A DNA stretch of 64,000 nucleotides, taken from contig JAQWRT010000033.1 in the NCBI GenBank assembly GCA_029243605.1, forward strand, positions 1 to 64,000. The letters are read 5' to 3'. Under the pieces are notes generated by a model. It was not told the DNA's origin. It did not search any database and saw nothing but the letters and a program-made list of their open reading frames with translations. Source of the stretch: Myxococcota bacterium. Its GTDB lineage: Bacteria; Myxococcota_A; UBA9160; UBA4427. How positions within the stretch are numbered: position 1 is the first letter of the stretch; each line of letters begins with the position of its first letter. Positions 8,293-15,966 of the stretch are shown piece by piece. The translations under genes were made by a program, and so were the position numbers.

Positions 8293-9240
8293 ATGACGGA
8301 CCGGCCCATCGTCGCCCTGTCCGGGGGAGTCGGCGCCGCGCGTTTCCTGCGCGGGCTCGTCCGGGTCGCGCCGCCCGAGGATCTGGTCGCCGTGGTCAAC
8401 ACCGGCGACGATCGCGAGTTCTACGGGGTCCACGTCGCGCCGGATCTCGACATCGTCACCTATACCCTGGCGGGTCTCGTCAACGATGCCCTGGGCTACG
8501 GGCTCGAGGGCGATCGGTTCGACCTCGTCGAAACCCTCGACCGGCTCGGCCACGAGGTCTGGTTTCGCCTGGGCGATCGGGACTTCGCCCATTGCCTGCA
8601 TCGCACCCTGCGCCTGGGCGAGGGGGCCGGGTTGGCCAAGACCTGCGACGAACTCCGCCAAGCTCTGAGCGTGGCTTCGCGTATCCTCCCCATGTCCGAA
8701 GACTCCTGCCCTACCCTGGTCGATCTTCAGGACGGAAGGACCATGCATTTCGAGGACTACATGATTCGCGAGGGTGCCCCAGACCAAGTGAAGGCCGTGG
8801 ATCTCTCCGCCGCCGGCGCGGCGACCCCCGCACCCGGGGTGCTCGACGCCCTCGCCCGGGCCCGGGTGATCGTCGTCTGCCCGAGCAACCCGGTGGTCTC
8901 CGTCGGCCCGATCCTCGCGGTGCCCGGCGTCGTCGAAGCCATCGCCGAAAGCTCGGCTCCAGTGGTCGCGGTCTCCCCCATCGTGGGGGGCGCGCCCGTC
9001 AAGGGGCCCGCCAGCCAATTGCTTCGAGGCATCGGGGTCGAGGTCTCGGCCCTCGGTGTCGCCCAGCATTACCAGGGCTGGATCGACGGCTACGTACTCG
9101 ACGACCAGGACGCCGCACTCGACGCCGACATCAAGGCGCTGGGGCTCGCGACCCGGGTCACCGACTCCATCATGGTCGACCCCGAAGCGGCAGGCCGGCT
9201 CGCCGCCGTCACCCTCGAACTCGCGGATTCTCTGGCATGA
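8293..9240 (+). CDS. cofD: 2-phospho-L-lactate transferase (F420 biosynthesis)
   Basis: MTDRPIVALSGGVGAARFLRGL...VVNTGDDREFYGVHVAPDLDIVTYTLAG...CPSNPVVSVGPILAVPG, strong CofD motifs. The upstream part of the listed ORF is rejected. Confidence 0.95.
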   Translation: MTDRPIVALSGGVGAARFLRGLVRVAPPEDLVAVVNTGDDREFYGVHVAPDLDIVTYTLAGLVNDALGYGLEGDRFDLVETLDRLGHEVWFRLGDRDFAHCLHRTLRLGEGAGLAKTCDELRQALSVASRILPMSEDSCPTLVDLQDGRTMHFEDYMIREGAPDQVKAVDLSAAGAATPAPGVLDALARARVIVVCPSNPVVSVGPILAVPGVVEAIAESSAPVVAVSPIVGGAPVKGPASQLLRGIGVEVSALGVAQHYQGWIDGYVLDDQDAALDADIKALGLATRVTDSIMVDPEAAGRLAAVTLELADSLA

Positions 9241-9911
9241 CCGTCGCCGTCGTTCCCGTGAAATCCCTGGCTTCGAGCAAGTCTCGCCTGCTCCCCGAGC
9301 TGCCCCGGGACGCGCTCCAAGCGCTTTCCCTGGCGATGCTCGAGGATCTGATCCGCGCGCTCCAGGCCACCCCCGCCATCGAGACCGTCGCCGTGGCTAC
9401 CCCGGATGACCGGGTGGCCGAGCACACGCGCAGCCTCGGCGCCGAGGCCCTCCATGGACCCGACCCAGGGCTCAACGCCGCCATCGACGCTGCGCCGGGT
9501 AAGCTCGGGCTCGTCGATGACGCTCCACTCCTGATCGTCCTCGGCGACGTGCCCGGAGCCCGGCCCAACGAATTGCAACAACTCTTCGAGGCGCTCGATG
9601 CTCTGGCGCCCGGACCCGCGGCGGTGCTGGCCCCCTCCCGAGACGGGGGCACCTCGGCGCTGCTGCGCCGGCCCCACCGCGCCCTGCCCTCGTGCTTCGG
9701 ACCCCAGAGCGCCACCAAGCACCGGGAGGCGGCCCAGGAACTGGGCGTCCCCCTGCGCGAATTGCCCCTGGACTCCCTGGCCATCGACCTCGACCGCGCC
9801 GAGGATCTCGAGAGTTTCCTCGCCCTGGGCGAAGGCGGGGACTCCACCCGCCAACTGCTCAAGAGATTGGACTGGCCCGGCCGGGCGCCGAACTCCCCGA
9901 AGGTCCCTTGA
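9237..9911 (+). CDS. cofC: 2-phospho-L-lactate guanylyltransferase
   Basis: MTVAVVPVKSLASSKSRLLPELPRDALQALSLAMLEDLIRAL; ATGA overlap with the cofD stop; lies between cofD and cofE. Confidence 0.9.
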   Translation: MTVAVVPVKSLASSKSRLLPELPRDALQALSLAMLEDLIRALQATPAIETVAVATPDDRVAEHTRSLGAEALHGPDPGLNAAIDAAPGKLGLVDDAPLLIVLGDVPGARPNELQQLFEALDALAPGPAAVLAPSRDGGTSALLRRPHRALPSCFGPQSATKHREAAQELGVPLRELPLDSLAIDLDRAEDLESFLALGEGGDSTRQLLKRLDWPGRAPNSPKVP

Positions 9912-9930
9912 AAAGAATCCAGATAAAGGA

Positions 9931-10713
9931 ATGGGTATGAGCGTTTCCGAAAAGACCGGGACCACCCCCGGGCCGATCCAATTGACGCCCCTGGCCGACG
10001 TCCCCGCGGTGCAACCCGGGGATGATCTCGCCGACCTGCTCCACCGGGCCGCCGAGAGCGCGGGGGTCGCGCTGGGCGAGGGCGTGCTCGTCGTCTGCCA
10101 GAAGATCGTTTCCAAAGCCGAAGGGAAAATCGTTGCCCTCGCCGATGTCGAACCCAGGGACGAAGCGATCCGCATCGCCAAAGAGGACGACAAGGACCCG
10201 CGCCACGTGGAGATCGTGCTGCGCGAAAGCGCGCGTATCGTGCGCCGGGGACGGGGGGTCATGATCTGCGAAACCCGTCACGGCATGGTGTGCGCGAATG
10301 CCGGGGTCGACCTTTCCAACACGCCGGGCAGCGACGTCGCCGTACTCCTGCCCGACGACAGCGATGCCTCGGCTCGACGTCTGGCCGAAGGGCTCGCCGC
10401 CCTCGGCCACTCGGATCTCGCCGTGGTGATCAGCGACACCTTTGGGCGCCCGTGGCGCGAGGGTCTGGTGGACGTGGCCATCGGCTCATCGGGCATCGCC
10501 CCCATCGCCGATATCCGGGGCAGCCAGGATTGGATGGGCCGGGAGCTCCAGGTCACGACCATGGCCACAGTGGATCAACTCGCGGCGGCCGCCGGCCTGC
10601 TGATGATTAAGGACGCGGGCATCCCCGCGGTCTTCGTCGAGGGCGTCCCGCGCCAGGGCGACGGCGGGCTTTCCGACCTGCTTCGCAATCCGTCGGAAGA
10701 CCTCTTCCGCTAG
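9931..10713 (+). CDS. cofE: Coenzyme F420-0:L-glutamate ligase
   Basis: IQLTPLADVPAVQPGDDLADLL...VVCQKIVSKAEGKIV...VMICETRHGMVCANAGVDLSNTPG...VVISDTFGRPWREGLVDVAIG, CofE signature blocks. Confidence 0.95.
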   Translation: MGMSVSEKTGTTPGPIQLTPLADVPAVQPGDDLADLLHRAAESAGVALGEGVLVVCQKIVSKAEGKIVALADVEPRDEAIRIAKEDDKDPRHVEIVLRESARIVRRGRGVMICETRHGMVCANAGVDLSNTPGSDVAVLLPDDSDASARRLAEGLAALGHSDLAVVISDTFGRPWREGLVDVAIGSSGIAPIADIRGSQDWMGRELQVTTMATVDQLAAAAGLLMIKDAGIPAVFVEGVPRQGDGGLSDLLRNPSEDLFR

Positions 10714-10958
10714 CCCCGCCCGCTCCGGGTCCCCAAGCGGCCCAAGACCCCCGGGCGCCCAGAGCGCCTCCCCTCGGGCCACCTCGGGCCATTTCACCCC
10801 TCTCCCCGTGGGCGAACCGCCTGGCGGAGGCTCGTAAAAAAGGGCTTTGGAAGCGCTCCCACTGGCCGAAAAGACTTTTGTCCTTACTTATAAGGGCCCG
10901 GCGCAGCCCCAGGCTCCGCCTCAAAAAACGAGTCCAACGAACTCGACGAGACCCCCCA

Positions 10959-11309
10959 ATGCAACCCACCTCTTCCAAACTTTTGCTCGCCCTCCTCTGC
11001 GCCGCCGCCCTGGTCGCCAGTGCGGCGGCGCCCTCTTGGGCGCTCGACGATCCGCGCGGCAGCGACCGCTTCCCCAGCCAGGTCTTGCCCGCTCACCTGT
11101 TGCCCCAGCCCTCGGCCTTCTCGGCTCCAAGCGACGCGGTGCAGAGATCCGCTCTCGGTTTGCCCATCGCGGCCACCGGCTTCGCCGGCCTCGGTGAGCG
11201 CCTGCTCAGCCTACCCCTGCGGCCCGTGGTGCTCGGAGAAACTCCGCGCACGCCCTCGGATGCCGAGCAGGGTCTCGGCGTCGTCCTCCGAATCCCCCTC
11301 TCGCTCTAG
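10959..11309 (+). CDS. Small secreted protein, unknown function
   Basis: MQPTSSKLLLALLCAAALVASAAAPSWA signal-peptide-like start in a 116-aa product. Confidence 0.45.
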   Translation: MQPTSSKLLLALLCAAALVASAAAPSWALDDPRGSDRFPSQVLPAHLLPQPSAFSAPSDAVQRSALGLPIAATGFAGLGERLLSLPLRPVVLGETPRTPSDAEQGLGVVLRIPLSL

Positions 11310-11325
11310 TCGCTCGGGGAGTGCA

Positions 11326-11370
11326 AGGAGTTCGGGGAACTCGAGGAGTTCGGGGAACTCGAGGAGTTCG
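11326..11370. repeat. 18-bp tandem repeat (2.5 copies) of AGGAGTTCGGGGAACTCG, each unit a hairpin
   Basis: Read directly. Each unit contains GAGTTC-GGG-GAACTC. Lies between convergent genes. Confidence 0.85.
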
Positions 11371-11424
11371 GACTCCACGCCCTTCGCCCAGGCAACGCCT
11401 TCACTCCCAGCGGGCGGCGTGTTT

Positions 11425-12012
11425 TTAGAGCCGATCGCGAAGGATCTTCCAGAGCTCGTGGATCCCCTGCTTGGCCTGGGAAGAAGTCAAGAGAATCGGG
11501 ATCGAACGCTCACCCAACTGGGCCTTCAATTCCTTGACTCGCTTGGCCCGACGCATGGGCTTGAGCTTGTCGCCCTTGGTGAGCACCACCAGGGCTTCCA
11601 CCCCGCGCTCGAGGAGCCAATCGAGCAAGAGGGTCTCGTCCTCGGAAATATCTCGGCGCAAATCCTGGAGAAGGATCGCAGTGCACAGGGCATCCCTGTC
11701 CTCGAGATAGCTCTCCACCAACCTTTGCCAGCTCTGGCGCTCCGTACGGGAGACCCGGGCCCAGCCATAGCCGGGCAGATCGACCAGCATCAACTCCCGG
11801 GCATCCACGTCGACTTCAAAGAAGTGGATCATCCGTGTCTTGCCCGGCGTGGAACTCGTGCGGGCCAGTTGCTTGCGCTGGACCAGCGCGTTGAGCAGGC
11901 TCGATTTGCCCACGTTGGATCGTCCCAGGAAGGCAAACTCCGGGCGGCGAGTCTCGGGGAACTGGTCCGGCTTCGCGCAGGAGCGGTTGAGTTCGGCGCG
12001 TCGGATCTTCAC
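11425..12012 (-). CDS. engB: Ribosome biogenesis GTP-binding protein YsxC/EngB (GTG start)
   Basis: PEFAFLGRSNVGKSSLLNALVQRKQLARTSSTPGKTRMIHFFEV...LVDLPGYGWA...VLTKGDK. GTG overlaps the TGA of the upstream gene. Confidence 0.95.
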   Translation of the reverse strand: MKIRRAELNRSCAKPDQFPETRRPEFAFLGRSNVGKSSLLNALVQRKQLARTSSTPGKTRMIHFFEVDVDARELMLVDLPGYGWARVSRTERQSWQRLVESYLEDRDALCTAILLQDLRRDISEDETLLLDWLLERGVEALVVLTKGDKLKPMRRAKRVKELKAQLGERSIPILLTSSQAKQGIHELWKILRDRL

Positions 12013-13196
12013 GGGTCCCCCTGCTGGGCGGCCCGGCGCTCGAGGCCGGGCAAGATTATTTCGAGGCGGGAAAGCGCCTCTTCCAAGGCAGACTCGCTCA
12101 CCGCGTAGCAGAAGCGCAACATCCCCTCTCCCGCCACTCCAAAATCCACACCGGGGGTCGTCCCCACATGCGCCCCCTCGAGCAGCGCCGAGGCCAGGGC
12201 AACGGAGTCCCGGCCGAAGCGCCGGGCGTCGGCGAGGAGGTAGAAGGCGCCTTGAGGCGCGTGGGGGATGCCGAAGCCCAGGTCGCGCAGCCCTGCCACT
12301 AGGCGATCCCGGCGCTTCTCGCAGGCCGCCCGCATCTGCTCGGCTTCGGCGGCGCCGGCTTTCAGGGCGGCGACCCCCGCGTGTTGGACGAAGCGATTGG
12401 CCGAAATGAAAAAATTCTGGTGCAGGGTTTGGAGGGCGCGCAGGGACCACTCCGGGGCCAACACCCAGCCGAGCCGGAAACCCGTCATGGCATAGCGCTT
12501 TGAGAACCCGTCGAGAACGAAGGCGTCGTCGGCGATCTGCGAAGTCGAGGTCGTGCCGAGGCCGTCGTACACGAGTCCGTCGTAGATCTCGTCGGAGACC
12601 AGAGTCGGACCGAGGCTGGCCAGGGCCTCGAGGGTCTCCCGGCTCTGGATCGCCCCGGTGGGGTTGGCGGGTGAGGCCACCACGATGGCCCGGGTGCGCG
12701 GCGTCAGGACCGCCGCCACCGCTTCGGGGTCCAGGGCAAAACCGTCCTCGGGACGCGTGGGAACAAAGACCGGTTCTCCCCCGCAATAACGAATGAAATT
12801 CGGGTAGCAGGGGTAGTGGGGGGTCGCGAGGACCACCTCGTCACCGGGACGAATGAGCAAGGAGAAGACCATCAACATGGCGGGCGAGGTTCCCTCGCTC
12901 ACGAGAACCCGCGCGGGATCGACCTCCACCGCGAAGCGCCGGGAGTAATCCCCCGCGATGGCCTCGCGCAGGGCCAAGAGCCCGCGGCTGTCGGTGTAGT
13001 GGGTCTCGCCGTCCCGGAGGGCCTGCTCGCAGGCGGCGACCGCGGCGCTCGGGGGCGGAAAATCGGGCTCGCCGATCTCGAGGTGGATCACCGAGCTTCC
13101 CGAGGCCTCGAGCTCGAAAGCGCGCTCCATGATCTCCATCGCGAGGAAGGGCTCAAGGCGTTCGACGTGGGGCGCGGGACGGGGCGAGTCAGCCAT
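12009..13196 (-). CDS. Pyridoxal-phosphate-dependent aminotransferase (class I/II)
   Basis: VIHLEIGEPDFPPP...HYTDSRGLLALREAIAGDY...ASPANPTG...VSDEIYDGLVY...SKRYAMTGFRLGW. Confidence 0.92.
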   Translation of the reverse strand: MADSPRPAPHVERLEPFLAMEIMERAFELEASGSSVIHLEIGEPDFPPPSAAVAACEQALRDGETHYTDSRGLLALREAIAGDYSRRFAVEVDPARVLVSEGTSPAMLMVFSLLIRPGDEVVLATPHYPCYPNFIRYCGGEPVFVPTRPEDGFALDPEAVAAVLTPRTRAIVVASPANPTGAIQSRETLEALASLGPTLVSDEIYDGLVYDGLGTTSTSQIADDAFVLDGFSKRYAMTGFRLGWVLAPEWSLRALQTLHQNFFISANRFVQHAGVAALKAGAAEAEQMRAACEKRRDRLVAGLRDLGFGIPHAPQGAFYLLADARRFGRDSVALASALLEGAHVGTTPGVDFGVAGEGMLRFCYAVSESALEEALSRLEIILPGLERRAAQQGDP

Positions 13197-13394
13197 GGCC
13201 GGGGGAGTAGCCAGCCCTCGCTTCAGTGTCGAGGGCACCATTCCAACTATTTGAATAATAAGACTTTTCTTGGAAGCGGGAGTTTGACGGACCGGAGCCG
13301 TGCGGCTACCCTGAGCGGGCTGTCCAAGAGCCGCTCCGCACGGGCTCGCGCACCGTCAATCCCATTCGGGCGAAGGGTAACCGAAGGATCATTC

Positions 13395-13859
13395 ATGTCG
13401 AAGGGCGCACAAATCACCATCGGGGTCGTGATCGTGGCCCTGCTGCTGGGCTGGTACGGCTACACCAACCTTCAGGGCGAGGCCTCGTTCCAGTATTACC
13501 AGAACCTGGGCGAATTCCTTGCCAAGAGCAGCACTCTCGAGGGCGAGTCCCTGCGAGTCCATGGCTACGTCGCCAACGACTCCATCCACCGAGACCTCAA
13601 GGGCAAGAAAGTGCGCTTCGTGGTGCAGAACGATCCGCCCCACGCAGGCCTTGCCACCGAGAGCACCCTGGACGTGCTCTTCCTCGGGCTCGAAACCCCG
13701 GACATGTTCAAGGACGGCGCCGAGGTAGTGATCGAGGGTCGAGTCCAGAACCACCAGACGGGAACGGTGTTCCTCGCCGACAACCTGATGGCGAAATGTC
13801 CATCAAAATTTGAAGCCCAGGCCAATCAAGGGGAACCGGGCGGGAATATGCCACTCTAA
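13395..13859 (+). CDS. ccmE: Cytochrome c maturation protein CcmE, with CPSKF at the heme-binding position
   Basis: Single TM then OB-fold-like LRVHGYVANDSI...VRFVVQND...VLFLGLETPDMFKDGAEVVIEGRV...FLADNLMAKCPSKFEAQ. Confidence 0.9.
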   Translation: MSKGAQITIGVVIVALLLGWYGYTNLQGEASFQYYQNLGEFLAKSSTLEGESLRVHGYVANDSIHRDLKGKKVRFVVQNDPPHAGLATESTLDVLFLGLETPDMFKDGAEVVIEGRVQNHQTGTVFLADNLMAKCPSKFEAQANQGEPGGNMPL

Positions 13860-13995
13860 ATCGCTCAGTGAAAATCCGTCGCTGAACGCGGTCGACCGGG
13901 CTTCAGGCGCCGCCCCAAGTGGGGGGGGGCCATGACAGGGGCAACTCTCCCCGGGCTCCGCGCTCCGAAATTCCGCAAGCCAAGGGAGCTACCCG

Positions 13996-15966
13996 ATGTC
14001 CGAACTTGGGCTCTACTCAATCCGACTGGGGCTACTCGCCGCCGTCGTCGGCATCCTCGCCGGCTTCTACGGAGGACTCACCCGCCGGGACGACTGGGGC
14101 CGAGTCGCCGAACGATCCGTCTATCTGGTCTTCGGCTTTCTGGGTGTCGCCATGTTCGCCCTCTTCTGGGCCCTGGCGAACAACGATTTCTCCCTGGCCT
14201 ATGTGGCCAGGCACTCGGCCCGCAGCATGGAGCTTCATTACCGGCTGGGAGCCCTTTGGGGCGGACAAGCGGGCTCGCTGATGCTCTGGGCCTTCCTGCT
14301 GATGGCCTTCGGCTCGGCCGGGGTCTACGCCAACCGCAACCTGCACCGCCGCTTGATCCCCTGGGTCGCGGTGATGCTGCTCCTCAACGCCGGCTTCTTC
14401 CTCGGCCTTCTCGAGTTTCTCTCCAACCCCTTCGAGCGGTTGCCCCACGACCAAGTGCTCTCGGATGGCCAGGGTCTCAACCCCCTGCTCCAACATCCGG
14501 TGATGATGATCCACCCGATCATGCTCTACCTCGGCTTCACCGGCTTCGCGACGCCCTTCGCCTTCGCATTTGCCGCCCTGGTCACCGGCGAGCTCGGCAC
14601 ATCATGGTTTCGCACGACCCGACGCTGGAGCCTGATCGCCTGGCTGGCTCTGGGCTGCGGCATCGTGCTCGGAGGCCGCTGGGCCTACGAAGTCCTCGGC
14701 TGGGGAGGCTACTGGGCGTGGGACCCGGTGGAAAACGCTTCACTCATGCCCTGGCTGGCCGCCACCGCCTATCTCCACTCGGTCATGATCCAGGAAAAGC
14801 GGAATATGCTGAAGACCTGGAACGTCGTCCTAATTGGCCTGACCTATTGCATGTGCCTCTTCGGAACCTTTCTCACGCGAAGCGGGATCGTGCAATCCGT
14901 CCACGCCTTTACCGACGCGGGCTGGTACAAGCCCATCTTCCTCGCCTACGTCGGGGTTTCCGCGCTCCTCTTCTACTCCGCGGTTTTCTACCGCCGGCGG
15001 GAACTGGCAAGCCCCAACCGACTCGAATCCGTCGTCTCTCGCGAGTCGAGCTTTATCCTGAACAACTGGGTCTTCATGGTTCTGCTCGCGGTGGTTTTCG
15101 GCTTTACGATGCTCCCGGTTTTCTCCGAATCCCTGAGCGGTGAGCGACTCACCCTCGGCCCGCACTTCTTCAACGTGGTCACCGCACCCCTGGCCCTGAT
15201 CCTGCTCTTCCTCACCGGGGTCGGGCCGCTGATCGCGTGGCGAAAGGCCAGCCCCGCCAGCCTGAGGCGCCAATTCAAGTGGCCAACCCTCAGCGGCGTT
15301 TTCTCCACCATCATTCTCGCCGGTATTTTCTGGGGCGAGGTCGGCTATTGGGCGCTCTGCTGCTGGGGCCTATGCGCCTTCGTGTCGGCGACGATCATCC
15401 AGGAATACGTCCTGGCCATCGCGGCCCGCAGGCGGATTCACGGCGAGTCTGTGTTCACTGCCTTCGCGACCCTGCTGCGCAAGAACCAGAGGCGCTACGG
15501 CGGCTATATCATCCATCTCGGTGTCGTCGTGATGTTATTGGGCATCTCGGGGAGCGTCTTCAACTACGAGCGTCTCGAGAATATGGTGCCTGGCGACTCC
15601 GTCGACGTTCAGGAATACCGGCTCGAGTACCTCACCGCCGAGCCCATCACCCAACAGCATTACGGAGGCGCCACCGCCCGGATCGCCCTCTACCGCCAGG
15701 AAAATCCGCTGGCGGTGATGGAACCCCAAAAGCGGGTCTACTGGCTCGAACAGCAGCCGTCGACCATCCCCTCGATCTACTCCACCTGGTCCGAGGATAT
15801 TTACGTGATCCTCAACAACATCGAGACCGACGGTTCGGCGACCCTCAAGATCTACCGAAATCCCCTGGTCAACTGGATCTGGGCCGGGGCCATTTTGTTT
15901 GCCATGGGGGGCATCGCAATTTTGTGGCCCCACCCGGGCCGACCGGGAAGCGAAGATCCCGCATGA
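13996..15966 (+). CDS. ccmF: Cytochrome c heme lyase subunit CcmF
   Basis: Polytopic membrane protein with WWD motif WGGYWAWDPVENASLMPWLAATAYLHS and HPxxMYLGFTGF-type block. Confidence 0.95.
   Translation: MSELGLYSIRLGLLAAVVGILAGFYGGLTRRDDWGRVAERSVYLVFGFLGVAMFALFWALANNDFSLAYVARHSARSMELHYRLGALWGGQAGSLMLWAFLLMAFGSAGVYANRNLHRRLIPWVAVMLLLNAGFFLGLLEFLSNPFERLPHDQVLSDGQGLNPLLQHPVMMIHPIMLYLGFTGFATPFAFAFAALVTGELGTSWFRTTRRWSLIAWLALGCGIVLGGRWAYEVLGWGGYWAWDPVENASLMPWLAATAYLHSVMIQEKRNMLKTWNVVLIGLTYCMCLFGTFLTRSGIVQSVHAFTDAGWYKPIFLAYVGVSALLFYSAVFYRRRELASPNRLESVVSRESSFILNNWVFMVLLAVVFGFTMLPVFSESLSGERLTLGPHFFNVVTAPLALILLFLTGVGPLIAWRKASPASLRRQFKWPTLSGVFSTIILAGIFWGEVGYWALCCWGLCAFVSATIIQEYVLAIAARRRIHGESVFTAFATLLRKNQRRYGGYIIHLGVVVMLLGISGSVFNYERLENMVPGDSVDVQEYRLEYLTAEPITQQHYGGATARIALYRQENPLAVMEPQKRVYWLEQQPSTIPSIYSTWSEDIYVILNNIETDGSATLKIYRNPLVNWIWAGAILFAMGGIAILWPHPGRPGSEDPA

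Noticed and set aside
7923-9911. 662-aa ORF spanning antisense of the propeller gene and cofD
   Set aside because: Only the cofC part from 9237 has family motifs. The rest is a high-GC shadow frame rich in Arg/Pro/Gly.
9090-10262. 390-aa minus-strand ORF
   Set aside because: Antisense shadow of cofC/cofE; no motifs.
12013-12786. N-terminal extension of the 453-aa ORF containing EngB
   Set aside because: It is an alternate frame over the aminotransferase gene; EngB begins at the GTG at 12012, which overlaps the upstream stop.
13918-13930. Poly-G tract upstream of ccmF as a phase-variable switch
   Set aside because: The G9 run lies in a GC-rich spacer well upstream of the ccmF ATG. There is no evidence it affects a reading frame; strain comparison would be required.
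13932-15143. 403-aa + ORF overlapping ccmF in another frame
   Set aside because: Arg/Pro/Leu-rich shadow frame; ccmF is the clear gene.
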